Assembly: GCA_963842155.1 (NCBI GenBank)
Contig: CAWJFP010000036.1
Span: forward strand, 248,001 to 312,000
DNA from: CAWJFP01 sp963842155
Lineage (GTDB): Bacteria > Pseudomonadota > Alphaproteobacteria > JACZXZ01
DNA: 64,000 bases
Reading direction: 5' to 3'
Shown: piece by piece, positions 1 to 8,585 of the stretch
Layout: every line of letters begins with the position of its first letter
Numbering within the stretch: the first letter of the stretch is position 1
Notes under the pieces: generated by a model
What the model was told of the DNA's origin: nothing
Database searches by the model: none
The model's input: the letters and a program-made list of their open reading frames with translations, nothing else
Position numbers and translations under genes: made by a program

Positions 1-545
1 CATTGGGAAAGGCACGATCCGACGCATCGCTCATTTCCTGCCTTCGCCAATACGATACTTCCATGCGCTCCGCGTATCGCAAATGGACTGGGTCGACCAT
101 CTGCTGCGCAGCCGGTTCACCCAGGACTTCGAAAGCATGATCGATCGAATCGCGACGATTTTGGCTTCGAGCGAGGGGATGGATGTCGCGCCGATCGCCG
201 AGCGGATGCGGCAACTGCTCGGCGATCTGTGGCTGCGCCCCTTCTTGCAGCAAGAATACGGCTCGCCGAAGCTCGCCATCCGCCTCAAGCAGTATCTCAC
301 CGAGCGGACGCCCGACATCGGGACCCGGTTGAAGCGATTGCGGTACCTGATCGCGCGGGAACGAGAGGCGCTGTTCACGCGCCTGCGCCAGGATGGCGCG
401 ACCGGCGACGGCTTGGCCGCTTTCCGGCGGGATTTGAGCGAAATCGAAGACCGTTCTTATCGGCCGGAAATTCACCGATTTCCTTCGCGAAAACGCACCG
501 GATTTGTTGCCCGACGCCTTTGGCTGCAGTGAGGACCGGCTTTAA
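1..545 (+). CDS. C-terminal part of an unrecognised protein, frameshifted
   Basis: The reading frame is open from the left edge, so the start lies outside the window. It runs through a charged, helix-rich region with several Leu/Arg-rich stretches. Near base 452 the frame breaks. Removing one C at 451-452 joins it to a downstream frame that ends in a plausible acidic tail (FTDFLRENAPDLLPDAFG) and stops at 543-545. Without that correction the protein ends at 532 in an arginine-rich tail typical of out-of-frame GC-rich DNA. I do not recognise the family. Its position before a sulfotransferase-like gene and a deoxysugar cluster suggests a role in surface polysaccharide modification, but that is inference only. 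Confidence 0.5.
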
Positions 546-613
546 CGCCGCAGCCCCGCTTGGCGGGCCGCCAGCAGGAGCGGCTGAACCCAGGGGTCGA
601 TGCGACGCAAGAT

Positions 614-1777
614 CTATCGCAGGCGTGGATCCTCCCAGCGCTGCCGCCGCGACCGCGCCGTGCGCGCCCAATCCTCGTTGCTCACCCGACGCCGCCCGGG
701 TGCAGCCGCCATCGAGCGCAGCGACGCCTCGAGCTTGTCGCAGACGATGCCGGCCGCCTCGACGACCGGAATGCGGGGCGAGCCGCGCGCCAGCGTCCGC
801 ACGGCGCCTTCGAGCCGCCCGTCGGCGAGCGCGGACCTGATCGACTCCAATATCTCCGCGCTCACGGCCGCCATGTCGAAAGCCGCGCAATCGACGTAGC
901 GGGCGAATTGCGTGATATCGGAAAAATCCGGCGCCATGCCGATCTCAGCCTGGAGCGCGGCGGCGAGGGCGCTTCGGTATCGCGGGTCGTCGTGAACGCG
1001 GTCGATATCGAGCACCAAGTCGGAATAGGCCACGGAGGCCGTCGCGTTGAGCATCCAAGCGTACATATGGAGGCGGAACGCGCGCTCGAGACCGCGCGGC
1101 CCCTCCCCCCTTATCTGTTGGATATAGGCGATCTGCGTCGCCAATCGCTGCCAGCGGTCCTCCTCCGGCCAGAGCAGCTCCGGCAGACGCCAAGCCTCCG
1201 GCACCAGACGGTACAGAGGATGCCGGCCGTTGACGCCGATCTGGATCAGGGGAAGGACCAGAAACCACCAAACCCCATCGTCTTCGAGCAGGCGATAGAG
1301 CGATCCCCATTGGCTGAGCGGGTCGCGGAGCTGCGTCACATGGTAGCCGCCGAACGCGTCGCGCATCGCCCCGGCGCGCCCTTGCGACTCCGTTTGGCAC
1401 AGCGCCGGCCGCTTGCCGACGGCGCTCGCGTAATCGAGGAACCCCGCCAGATAAGCGCGCTGGCCGTCCGGCAACGCGCCATCGCGGGGGAGGTAGTCAC
1501 GCACGCCCATGCCATTGCGGTAGCGCGGCATCACCGCATCCCACGCTGCGATATATTCGTGATAGGCCGATTTTTCTAGGAAGCGCTGATTGGTGTCCCA
1601 GCGCTCCTGGTAGCGGCCGATGGTCTTTTGCGTCAGCACCGTGCCGAATTGGTCGTTGAAGGGCTCGTTGAAGCAGATCAACGGGTCGAGCCGACGCAGG
1701 ACATTGAAAATGTAGGTGCTTCCGCCACGCGCCGAGGCATGGACGAAGATCGGCTTATCCGCGTGCGGGACGGTCAT
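614..1777 (-). CDS. Sulfotransferase-like protein
   Basis: The protein has 387 residues. The N-terminus carries a P-loop-like 5'-phosphosulfate-binding motif (HASARGGSTYIFNVLRR, about residues 12-28). A later RDPLSQWGSLYRL segment resembles the 3'-phosphate-binding Arg/Ser region of PAPS-dependent sulfotransferases. The start was chosen at the ATG at 1777 because the P-loop begins just after it; the frame stays open upstream but reads as out-of-frame sequence. It is convergent with the fragment at the left edge and divergent from rfbC. It probably transfers sulfate to a sugar or small molecule. The substrate is unknown, and the family assignment rests on these two motifs only. Confidence 0.6.
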   Translation of the reverse strand: MTVPHADKPIFVHASARGGSTYIFNVLRRLDPLICFNEPFNDQFGTVLTQKTIGRYQERWDTNQRFLEKSAYHEYIAAWDAVMPRYRNGMGVRDYLPRDGALPDGQRAYLAGFLDYASAVGKRPALCQTESQGRAGAMRDAFGGYHVTQLRDPLSQWGSLYRLLEDDGVWWFLVLPLIQIGVNGRHPLYRLVPEAWRLPELLWPEEDRWQRLATQIAYIQQIRGEGPRGLERAFRLHMYAWMLNATASVAYSDLVLDIDRVHDDPRYRSALAAALQAEIGMAPDFSDITQFARYVDCAAFDMAAVSAEILESIRSALADGRLEGAVRTLARGSPRIPVVEAAGIVCDKLEASLRSMAAAPGRRRVSNEDWARTARSRRQRWEDPRLR

Positions 1778-1927
1778 GAAATCATGGGGCCGGACGGCGG
1801 CAATCGATGAGGGACATTCGTTCGACAGCGATATAGGGGCAAGAATTTTCTGTCCAGGCCTAGCCTTCGCACGGGAAGCCTTCCTATGATCCGAGCGCTG
1901 GGCTGTCGCCAAAAAGGGATGCAAGGC

Positions 1928-2482
1928 ATGAAGATCGTCGAGACGAGCATGGCGGGCCTTCTGGTGATCGAGCCCGCCTGCTATCGCGACGCGCGCGGCT
2001 TCTTTCTCGAGAGCTTCCAGGAGGCGCGCTACCGCGCGGCCGGCATCGCGGAGGATTTCCCGCAAGACAACCATTCCCGCTCCGCGAGGCATGTGCTGCG
2101 AGGCCTGCATTTCCAAGTGAAGCGCCCGCAAGCGCAAATCGTCACCGTCGTGCGCGGGCGCATCTTCGACGTGGCGGTCGATCTGCGGCGGGGCTCGCCC
2201 ACCTTCGGGCGCTGGTTCGGGGTCGAGCTGTCCGACGAGGGTCCGCGGCAAATCTACATGGCGCCCGGCTTCGCCCATGGCTTCTGCGTCTTGAGCGATA
2301 TGGCCGACCTGCACTACAAGGTCAGCCGCCAATACGACGCCGAAGACGAGGGCGGGTTGCTGTGGAACGACCCGGATGTGGGCGTCTCATGGCCCATAAA
2401 GCGCCCGGTCCTGTCGGCGCGCGACGCGGCCTACCCGCCGCTGCGCGACTTGACGCCGGACCGACTGCCCCACGCTCGCTAA
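1928..2482 (+). CDS. rfbC: dTDP-4-dehydrorhamnose 3,5-epimerase
   Basis: The protein has 184 residues, the usual length of RmlC. The cupin-fold family is recognisable from the early RGFFLESF segment, the QDNHSRS and VLRGLHFQ motifs that supply the catalytic His region, and the APGFAHGFCVLS motif. RmlC epimerises C3 and C5 of dTDP-4-dehydro-6-deoxyglucose in dTDP-rhamnose synthesis; related enzymes feed other 6-deoxysugars. The ATG at 1928 was chosen because homologues begin with a similar MKIVET-type N-terminus; a slightly longer start exists upstream. No rmlA, rmlB or rmlD is in the window, so the pathway must be completed elsewhere. It is followed at once by the CmcI-like gene. Confidence 0.9.
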   Translation: MKIVETSMAGLLVIEPACYRDARGFFLESFQEARYRAAGIAEDFPQDNHSRSARHVLRGLHFQVKRPQAQIVTVVRGRIFDVAVDLRRGSPTFGRWFGVELSDEGPRQIYMAPGFAHGFCVLSDMADLHYKVSRQYDAEDEGGLLWNDPDVGVSWPIKRPVLSARDAAYPPLRDLTPDRLPHAR

Positions 2483-2499
2483 ACAGAAAACGAGGCGAC

Positions 2500-3234
2500 A
2501 TGTTCATTCGTGACGAGCTTGAGGTCAGCAAGCGCCGCGATGCCCTGGCCCAATCCAAGGATCCGGCGTTGCGCCAGATTGCCCATGAATTCATGGTGCA
2601 GTCCGACAGGCACAATTACGCATATCAATGGACCTGGCTGGGGCTGCCCATTCTCCAGATGCCCGAGGACATCGTGGTCGTCCAGGAGATCATCTGGGAC
2701 ACGAAACCGGACATCATCATCGAAGCCGGTATCGCCTGGGGCGGATCGGTCGCGCTTTATGCCTCCCTACTCCAGCTCATCGGCAAGGGCAAGGTCGTGG
2801 CGATCGATCTCAATTTGATGGATCACGTCGCGGCGCAGATCATGAGTTATGCGTTTTCGAGCCGAATCCACCTCCATAAGGGCTCCTCGACCGATCCCGC
2901 GATTGCGGCCAGAGTCAAATCCCATATTGAGCCAGGGCAGTCCGTCATGGTGCTCTTGGATTCCAACCATTCGCACGAGCATGTCCTCAATGAGCTTCGA
3001 CTCTATGCGCCGCTCGTCACCAAGGGGCAGTTTCTCGTCGTCTCGGACACCATCGTCGAAGAGCTGCCGCCACAGACCCATCGCCCTCGCCCCTGGGCCC
3101 CCGGCAACAATCCGAAAACGGCATTGACGGCGTATCTCAGGGAGGTGGACCGCTTCGCGGTGGACCCGGGAATCAATTCGAAGCTTCTAACGACGTTCTC
3201 GCCCGCGGGCTATTGCCGGTGCGTCAAGGATTGA
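2500..3234 (+). CDS. CmcI / cephalosporin-hydroxylase-family methyltransferase
   Basis: The protein has 244 residues. It shows the features of the CmcI-like family, which despite its name contains SAM-dependent O-methyltransferases, including rhamnosyl O-methyltransferases. There is an IIIEAGIAWGGSVALYAS motif (glycine-rich SAM loop), VVAIDLNL (acidic end of strand 2), and a VLLDSNHSHEHV motif followed by FLVVSDT, which in the family form the Mg2+/substrate site. It starts 17 bases after rfbC stops, so the two are probably co-transcribed. In this deoxysugar context it most likely O-methylates a nucleotide-linked or glycan-linked sugar. The sugar is not known. Confidence 0.75.
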   Translation: MFIRDELEVSKRRDALAQSKDPALRQIAHEFMVQSDRHNYAYQWTWLGLPILQMPEDIVVVQEIIWDTKPDIIIEAGIAWGGSVALYASLLQLIGKGKVVAIDLNLMDHVAAQIMSYAFSSRIHLHKGSSTDPAIAARVKSHIEPGQSVMVLLDSNHSHEHVLNELRLYAPLVTKGQFLVVSDTIVEELPPQTHRPRPWAPGNNPKTALTAYLREVDRFAVDPGINSKLLTTFSPAGYCRCVKD

Positions 3235-3348
3235 TCGGACGACCCGCGTTGTCCGGAAGTGCGGCGGGGGGGCAAAGGACGTGCGAAAACCGCGTCAGTC
3301 GCATCGATATAATGTCGGCCGGCGCCGGAGCCATCGAGGAGATCGATT

Positions 3349-4263
3349 TTGACGAAGCCGCCCGCCATATCCGATCTTTGGATGCATTTGTCCGAGTCGC
3401 TTTTCGCGAAAATCGATGATGACTTCATCGCCTCGTTTCGCGCGCCCGGCGGCGCCAACCACCGCCTCGCCGGCTGGGAGCCTTTCGACAAGACGATGCG
3501 CTATTTCAAGCTGCTGCTGTTCAATGTGGCGCGGCACGAGCCGGATCGCTTCTTCGAGCTCTATCGCGCTCTCGGCCAGGTGGGTCTCGGAAATCCCGTT
3601 TCGGTCTTCGTCCGATCCTGCGGGATAAACATCGACTACCTGCTTTCGGTCGAGGAATTCCTTTTCGTCGAAAGGGCCATCGAGGTCGCCCGTCTCCGCT
3701 CGGTCGTGGAGATCGGCGCGGGTTTCGGCCGCACATGTCACGCCTTCGTCAATCTCGCCCCATCGATCGAGCGCTACACCATCTTGGATTTGAGAAACGT
3801 TCTCGCGCTGAGCCGTCGTTACCTTGCAATGACAATACCCGAGCAGTTTCACAAGATACGCTTCGTCGAGGTGGGCGCAGGCGGCGCGCCGCAGTCTCTT
3901 GAAGCCGACCTGGCGATCAACATCGACAGCTTCCAGGAGATGCCGCCCGCTACGATCAATGGCTACATGACAAGCGTCGTCGCGAACTGCTCCTATGCCT
4001 ATATCAAAAATCCCGTGGCGAAATATCATCCAAAAACCGTCGGGATCGCGGTGGATGATCCGCATAAGTTTCACGACGTCTTCGCCCTCGGCCATTGTCG
4101 GGACGTCATAGACATATTCGACGAGTTGGCGCTGCAGGAGGCGCGAAAAAAATACCTTGCGGCCTATAGGCCGGGACCTACCTGGCGCCTCGGCGCCGAT
4201 GAGCCGCTGACGATCTTTCCTCATTATCACCATGCACTCTACATTCGTGATGGTGGAGCCTAG
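3349..4263 (+). CDS. Putative sugar O-methyltransferase
   Basis: The protein has 304 residues. An SVVEIGAGFGRTCHAF motif at about residues 118-133 is a canonical class I SAM-binding loop. It is followed by YTILDLRNVLALSRRYL, and ADLAINIDSFQEMPPATI is the usual post-motif acidic strand. The pattern resembles the putative sugar O-methyltransferase group found in polysaccharide clusters. The start is a TTG at 3349, chosen because a strong GAGGAG ribosome-binding site lies 7 bases upstream (3336-3341). The ATG at 3312 belongs to another frame. It is probably co-transcribed with its neighbours and acts in the cytoplasm on a sugar nucleotide or lipid-linked sugar. Confidence 0.65.
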   Translation: MTKPPAISDLWMHLSESLFAKIDDDFIASFRAPGGANHRLAGWEPFDKTMRYFKLLLFNVARHEPDRFFELYRALGQVGLGNPVSVFVRSCGINIDYLLSVEEFLFVERAIEVARLRSVVEIGAGFGRTCHAFVNLAPSIERYTILDLRNVLALSRRYLAMTIPEQFHKIRFVEVGAGGAPQSLEADLAINIDSFQEMPPATINGYMTSVVANCSYAYIKNPVAKYHPKTVGIAVDDPHKFHDVFALGHCRDVIDIFDELALQEARKKYLAAYRPGPTWRLGADEPLTIFPHYHHALYIRDGGA

Positions 4264-4322
4264 AGGCTTGTCGCGGAGCGAGCCCGACGACCTTGAAGGC
4301 GGGAATTAGGAGCTTGCCGGGG

Positions 4323-5309
4323 ATGGGCCGGGTCATCATTACGGGCGCAGGCGGCTATATCGGAACGACCTTGGCCAAACGGCTGGCCGCCGAGGGCCGC
4401 GACTTGCGGCTTGTCTCACGCAGCCCAAGCGCGCAGGCCGGCGACCGCGCGCAATGGATCGCCGCCGATCTGGGCGCAAGCGGGGCATGGGAAAAGCTGC
4501 TCGTTGACGCCGAAGCGGTGGTCCATCTCTCCGCGCGGACGGATTTGCGCGCGGCCGAGGCCGATCCAACCGGCGACGAGCGCCTGAATCTGCTGCCTGT
4601 GCGGCGTCTCGTCGATGCCGCCGAGGCCAGGCGCGGGCCTCCCATGCCCGTCATCTTCGCCAGCACCGTCACCATCGTCGGCGACCGTCACGCCAACCCG
4701 GTCGACGAAGACACGCCCGACAATCCGATCTCCGTCTATGACCGCCATAAGCTCGCTTGCGAGGTTTTGCTCGCCGAGGCGACCCGGCGCGGCGCGCTCG
4801 CGGCTTGCAGCTTGCGGCTTTCCAATGTCTACGGCCCCGGCTCCGTCTCGACCAATGCCAACCGCGGCATCCTCAATGCGATGATCCGGCGCGCGGCCTT
4901 GGGAGAGCCCATCACGCTTTACGGCGACGGCAATTATCTCCGCGACTTCATCCATCTCGACGACGTGGTCGAGGCCTTCTATCGTGCGCTTCGATCAGGG
5001 GAAACGCTGAAGGACGGAAAATACGTGATTGCCAGCGGCGACGGGCGAAGCCTCAGGAAAGTCTTCGAGATCGTCGTGCGCGAGGCTGCGCGCATGACCG
5101 GCCGCGCCGTCGAGGTCCGCCATCAGCCCGAGCCCGCCGACCTCCATCCCATCGAGCGGCGCAACTTCGTCGGCAACGCGAGCCTCTTTCGCGCGCGCAC
5201 GGGATGGGCGCCGCATATCGGGCTGGAAGCGGGGATTCGTGCCATGCTGGAGACGATCCTGCCGGATGCGACCGCGCGCAAGCCGGCGAGTGCGAAACAA
5301 TTGCCATGA
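4323..5309 (+). CDS. NAD-dependent epimerase/dehydratase (extended SDR)
   Basis: The protein has 328 residues. It has an N-terminal Rossmann motif TGAGGYIG, the DL and HLSA segments of extended SDRs, and a catalytic YDRHK (YxxxK) at about residue 140. A family-typical NVYGPG motif precedes an RDFIHLDDVV substrate-binding region. The ATG at 4323 was chosen; AGGAG at 4308-4312 is a good ribosome-binding site and a weaker TTG sits slightly upstream. The stop overlaps the start of the next epimerase by four bases (ATGA), so they are translationally coupled. It probably makes or modifies a nucleotide sugar; its specificity is not assigned. Confidence 0.8.
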   Translation: MGRVIITGAGGYIGTTLAKRLAAEGRDLRLVSRSPSAQAGDRAQWIAADLGASGAWEKLLVDAEAVVHLSARTDLRAAEADPTGDERLNLLPVRRLVDAAEARRGPPMPVIFASTVTIVGDRHANPVDEDTPDNPISVYDRHKLACEVLLAEATRRGALAACSLRLSNVYGPGSVSTNANRGILNAMIRRAALGEPITLYGDGNYLRDFIHLDDVVEAFYRALRSGETLKDGKYVIASGDGRSLRKVFEIVVREAARMTGRAVEVRHQPEPADLHPIERRNFVGNASLFRARTGWAPHIGLEAGIRAMLETILPDATARKPASAKQLP

Positions 5310-6259
5310 AGCTCGTGGTTACCGGCGCGCTGGGCCATATCGGCTCTCACCTCGTCCGCGAGCTGCCGGCGCGCTTTCCCGGCGCCGAGATCGTCATGAT
5401 CGACAACATGATGACGCAGCGCTATCCCTCGCTCTTCGCGCTTCCCGCGATCGGCAATTACCGCTTCGTCGAAGGCGACGTGCGGGAGATGGATCTCCGT
5501 CCCCTCTTCGCGGGCGCGCATGCAGTGATCCATCTCGCCGCCATCACAGACGCCGCCGGCAGCTTCGGCAAGGCCGCGCTGGTCGAGGCCAACAATTACG
5601 AGGCGACGCTCAAGGCCGCCGAGGCTTGCGTCGCGACCGGCGCGCGGCTCCTCGCCTTGTCCTCGACCAGCGTCTACGGCACGCAGTCGACGCTCGTCTC
5701 GGAGGATTGCTCGGCCGAGGAGCTCAAGCCGCAAAGCCCCTATGCCGAGACCAAGCTCAAGGAGGAGGCGCTGGTGCGCCGGCTCGGCGCGGAGCGCGGC
5801 TTGCGCGCCGTCACCTGCCGCTTCGGCACGATCTTCGGGGTCTCGCCCGGCATGCGCTTCCATACCGCGGTCAACAAGTTCTGCTGGCAGGCGGCAATGG
5901 GCCGGCCCCTCACCGTCTGGAGCACGGCTTACGAGCAAAAACGCCCCTATCTCGACCTTCTCGATGCCGGACGCGCGATCGCGCATATTCTCGCCGAGGA
6001 TCTGTTCGACGGGCGCATCTACAACGTCGTAACGCTCAACGCGACGGTTCGCCAGATCGTTGATGCGATCAAGGCCTTCGTGCCCGGTTCGGCGGTGACG
6101 CTCGTCAACGAGCCGATCATGAACCAGCTCTCCTACGAGGTCTCGGCCGAGCGGTTCCGCGAGACCGGCTTCGTCGTCGCCGGCGATCTGCGGCGCGGGA
6201 TCGGCGAGACGATCGCGCTTCTGCGGTCAGCGAACAACCGCGGCCTGCCTTATCCCTAA
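5306..6259 (+). CDS. NAD-dependent epimerase/dehydratase (extended SDR)
   Basis: The protein has 317 residues. It begins MKLVVTGALGHIGSHLV, a Rossmann TGxxGxxG motif. It continues with VIHLAAITD and STSVYG motifs, and a catalytic YAETK at about residue 148. It lacks the RDFIHVDD motif of GalE-like enzymes and has KRPYLDLLDAG in its place. It overlaps the previous epimerase gene by four bases. The two differ clearly from each other, so they are likely to catalyse successive or different steps, not to be a recent duplication. The substrate is presumably a nucleotide-linked hexose. Confidence 0.78.
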   Translation: MKLVVTGALGHIGSHLVRELPARFPGAEIVMIDNMMTQRYPSLFALPAIGNYRFVEGDVREMDLRPLFAGAHAVIHLAAITDAAGSFGKAALVEANNYEATLKAAEACVATGARLLALSSTSVYGTQSTLVSEDCSAEELKPQSPYAETKLKEEALVRRLGAERGLRAVTCRFGTIFGVSPGMRFHTAVNKFCWQAAMGRPLTVWSTAYEQKRPYLDLLDAGRAIAHILAEDLFDGRIYNVVTLNATVRQIVDAIKAFVPGSAVTLVNEPIMNQLSYEVSAERFRETGFVVAGDLRRGIGETIALLRSANNRGLPYP

Positions 6260-6315
6260 GTGGCGCCCGCCGGGCGCATCCGTTAACCTGCCGCCCGACG
6301 AGCCGGAGCGATCTT

Positions 6316-6747
6316 ATGCGGACCCCCAAGCCCTTGCCGGAGACGGCGGGCTATCTTCTGGAGCTGCCGCGCGTAGCGGACGAACGCGGCGCTCTCGTTT
6401 TCGTGGAGGGTGGCATCCATGTCCCCTTCCCCATCCGGCGTTTTTTTGTCCTCTACGACACGGCCGAGGGCGCCGAGCGCGCCCATCACGCGCACAAGGC
6501 CTGCCATCAGGTCTTGATCGCCCTTAGCGGGCGTTTCCTGGTCGAGATCGACGACGGCCGGCGCCGCTGGCGGCAATTGCTGGATAGACCCACGCGCGGG
6601 CTGCATGTTCCGCCCATGACATGGATCGAGCTGCGCGATTTCACGCCGGGTGCCGTGTGCGGCGTGCTCGCCTCGGAGCCCTTCGAGGAGGCGGATTATA
6701 TCCGCGACTACGCCCAGTTCCGGCAGGTGCTGGAAGCCGCCTCGTGA
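6316..6747 (+). CDS. fdtA: FdtA-like sugar 3,4-ketoisomerase (WxcM domain)
   Basis: The protein has 143 residues, a single cupin domain of the WxcM/FdtA type. Visible family features are RGALVFVEGG near the N-terminus, RRFFVLYD, a His-rich HHAHKACHQVLIALSG motif that holds the catalytic histidines, and VPPMTWIELRDF. FdtA converts dTDP-4-keto-6-deoxyglucose to the 3-keto isomer, which is the substrate of the FdtB aminotransferase. The next gene encodes that aminotransferase and overlaps this one by four bases (GTGA), a strong pairing. No FdtC-type acetyltransferase is visible nearby. Confidence 0.82.
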   Translation: MRTPKPLPETAGYLLELPRVADERGALVFVEGGIHVPFPIRRFFVLYDTAEGAERAHHAHKACHQVLIALSGRFLVEIDDGRRRWRQLLDRPTRGLHVPPMTWIELRDFTPGAVCGVLASEPFEEADYIRDYAQFRQVLEAAS

Positions 6748-7850
6748 AGGTCCCCTTCCTCGATCTGGCGCGCGCCTATGCCGAGCTGGCCGACGAGCTC
6801 GAGGAAGCCTGGCAGAGGGTCGCGCGCGCGGGCTGGTACGTCATGGGGCCGGAGCTCGAGGCGTTCGAGCGGGAGTTCGCGGCTTATTGCGGCGCCGCCT
6901 ATTGCGTGGGCGTGGCCAACGGGCTCGACGCGCTGCATCTGATCCTGCGCGCCATGGGAATCGGCGCGGGCGACGAAGTGATCGTCCCCTCCAACACCTA
7001 TATTGCCACCTGGCTCGCGGTGACCCATGCGGGCGCGCGGCCCGTGCCGGTCGAGCCGGACGAACGCAGCTTCAACATCGACCCGCGCCGCATCGAGGCG
7101 GCGCTCACCCAGCGCACGCGGGCGGTGCTGGCGGTGCATCTCTATGGCCGCCCCGCGGACATGGACGCGATTCGTGCGCTTACCGAGCGCCATGGCCTCA
7201 AGCTCATCGAAGATGCCGCTCAGGCGCATGGCGCGAGCCTGGGCAATCGGCGCGTCGGCGCCTTGGGAGACGCCGCCGGCTTCAGCTTCTACCCCGCGAA
7301 GAATCTGGGCTGTCTCGGCGACGGCGGCGCGGTGACGACCAGCGACGCCGCGCTCGCGGAGCGGGTGGCGCTCCTGCGCAACTACGGCTCGCGGCGCAAA
7401 TATCGCAACGAAATCCTCGGCTTCAATTCGCGGCTCGACGCGCTGCAGGCCGCGATCCTGCGCGTCAAGCTGCCGCGCCTCGAGGCATGGAACGAACGGC
7501 GCCGCCATGTCGCTCGCATCTACCAGGAGGGGTTGGCGGGATCGCCGGGCCTTCGGCTCCCCGAGCCGTCGGACGAAAGCTGGCGCCATGTCTGGCATCA
7601 GTTCGTCATTCGCCACCGCGAGCGCGACCTGCTGCAACGCCATCTGGAGGCGGCCGGCATCGGCACGCTCGTCCATTATCCCGTGCCGCCGCATTTGTCG
7701 GAGGCCTATGCGCCGCTCGGCTTGGACTGCCCCGGCGCCGCGAGGCTGGCGTCCGAGGTCTTGAGCCTTCCCATGGGACCGCACATGACGGATGAAGAGG
7801 CTCATGCGGTGGTGGAGGCCATGAGCACCTGGCTTTCCGGCCGGGCATAG
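6744..7850 (+). CDS. fdtB: DegT/DnrJ/EryC1/StrS aminotransferase (FdtB-like)
   Basis: The protein has 368 residues and is PLP-dependent. The start is a GTG at 6744 overlapping the fdtA stop, giving MKVPFLDLARAY, the expected N-terminus. VANGLDALHLIL, VIVPSNTYIATWLA, LIEDAAQAHGA and FYPAKNLGCLGDGGA are the family motifs; the Lys in PAKN binds PLP. It aminates C3 of a dTDP-3-keto-6-deoxyhexose to give dTDP-3-amino-3,6-dideoxyhexose. With fdtA it argues that this organism decorates its surface with a 3-amino-3,6-dideoxysugar. Confidence 0.85.
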   Translation: MKVPFLDLARAYAELADELEEAWQRVARAGWYVMGPELEAFEREFAAYCGAAYCVGVANGLDALHLILRAMGIGAGDEVIVPSNTYIATWLAVTHAGARPVPVEPDERSFNIDPRRIEAALTQRTRAVLAVHLYGRPADMDAIRALTERHGLKLIEDAAQAHGASLGNRRVGALGDAAGFSFYPAKNLGCLGDGGAVTTSDAALAERVALLRNYGSRRKYRNEILGFNSRLDALQAAILRVKLPRLEAWNERRRHVARIYQEGLAGSPGLRLPEPSDESWRHVWHQFVIRHRERDLLQRHLEAAGIGTLVHYPVPPHLSEAYAPLGLDCPGAARLASEVLSLPMGPHMTDEEAHAVVEAMSTWLSGRA

Positions 7851-7943
7851 CTTGGACCGGCGACGGCGGCTCGATTATGGTAATGATTGCGGCGATCGCC
7901 ATGACGGGTGACGGTGCCCGTCGGGATGCCCGAGAGTTTTGAG

Positions 7944-8474
7944 ATGATCGCATCGCCAATCTGGTGCTTCAGGGGGCTGGCATTGCTTGCGATGCTTGCC
8001 ATTCTCGGCGGCTGCGGCTTTCGGCCAATGAAGGCGGCGCGCTCAGGCGACAGCCCCGTCGTCGATGACCTCGCCGCCGTCAAGATCGAGCTGATCAACG
8101 AGCGGATCGGCCAAGAGCTGCGGAACGATCTGCTCGACCGGCTGAACCCCGACGGTCAGCCGACCCGGCCCGGTTACAGCCTGGCGATCAAGCTTCATGA
8201 AAATCTAGTCGAGGTCGGCATCTCCGCGCAGAACACCGCGTCGCGCGCCGATCTGACCATGACGGCCGAATTCACGCTGACGGCGCTTCCATCCGGGGAC
8301 ACGCTGCTGCACGAGAGCGTTGACGGTCTCAACAGCTATGGCCTCGACCCCAACTCCTACGCGACGGTCGTTTCCCGTCAAAATGCGGAGCAGCGCCTGC
8401 TGCGGGAGCTCGCCGACGACATCGCGCTGAGGCTCGGGCTCTACTTCCACCGCCAGGCCGAGGAGCAGAAGTGA
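7944..8474 (+). CDS. lptE: LPS-assembly lipoprotein LptE-like
   Basis: The protein has about 176 residues. There is a hydrophobic signal peptide ending in a lipobox (AILGGC) with the lipidated Cys near residue 24, followed by GFRPM, as in alphaproteobacterial LptE. Further family features are an RIGQELRNDLLDRLNP segment, ADLTMTAEFTLT, and a SYATVVSRQNAEQRLLRELADDI tail. LptE plugs and helps assemble the LptD translocon that inserts LPS into the outer membrane. Possible starts lie at 7908 (GTG), 7926 and 7944; 7944 gives the most typical signal peptide. It is not next to leuS or holA, its usual neighbours, but follows the deoxysugar cluster. It could be a second copy. Confidence 0.75.
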   Translation: MIASPIWCFRGLALLAMLAILGGCGFRPMKAARSGDSPVVDDLAAVKIELINERIGQELRNDLLDRLNPDGQPTRPGYSLAIKLHENLVEVGISAQNTASRADLTMTAEFTLTALPSGDTLLHESVDGLNSYGLDPNSYATVVSRQNAEQRLLRELADDIALRLGLYFHRQAEEQK

Positions 8475-8585
8475 CCTCGCCGGCAGGCGCGGAGCTGGTT
8501 ACGGGCGAGTGGCACGCGGTCAGCAGGGCGTCGCCACGGATAGATCGCGTTCTCGGCGAGCAAGCCGCTGCTTGTCGCCATTGTC

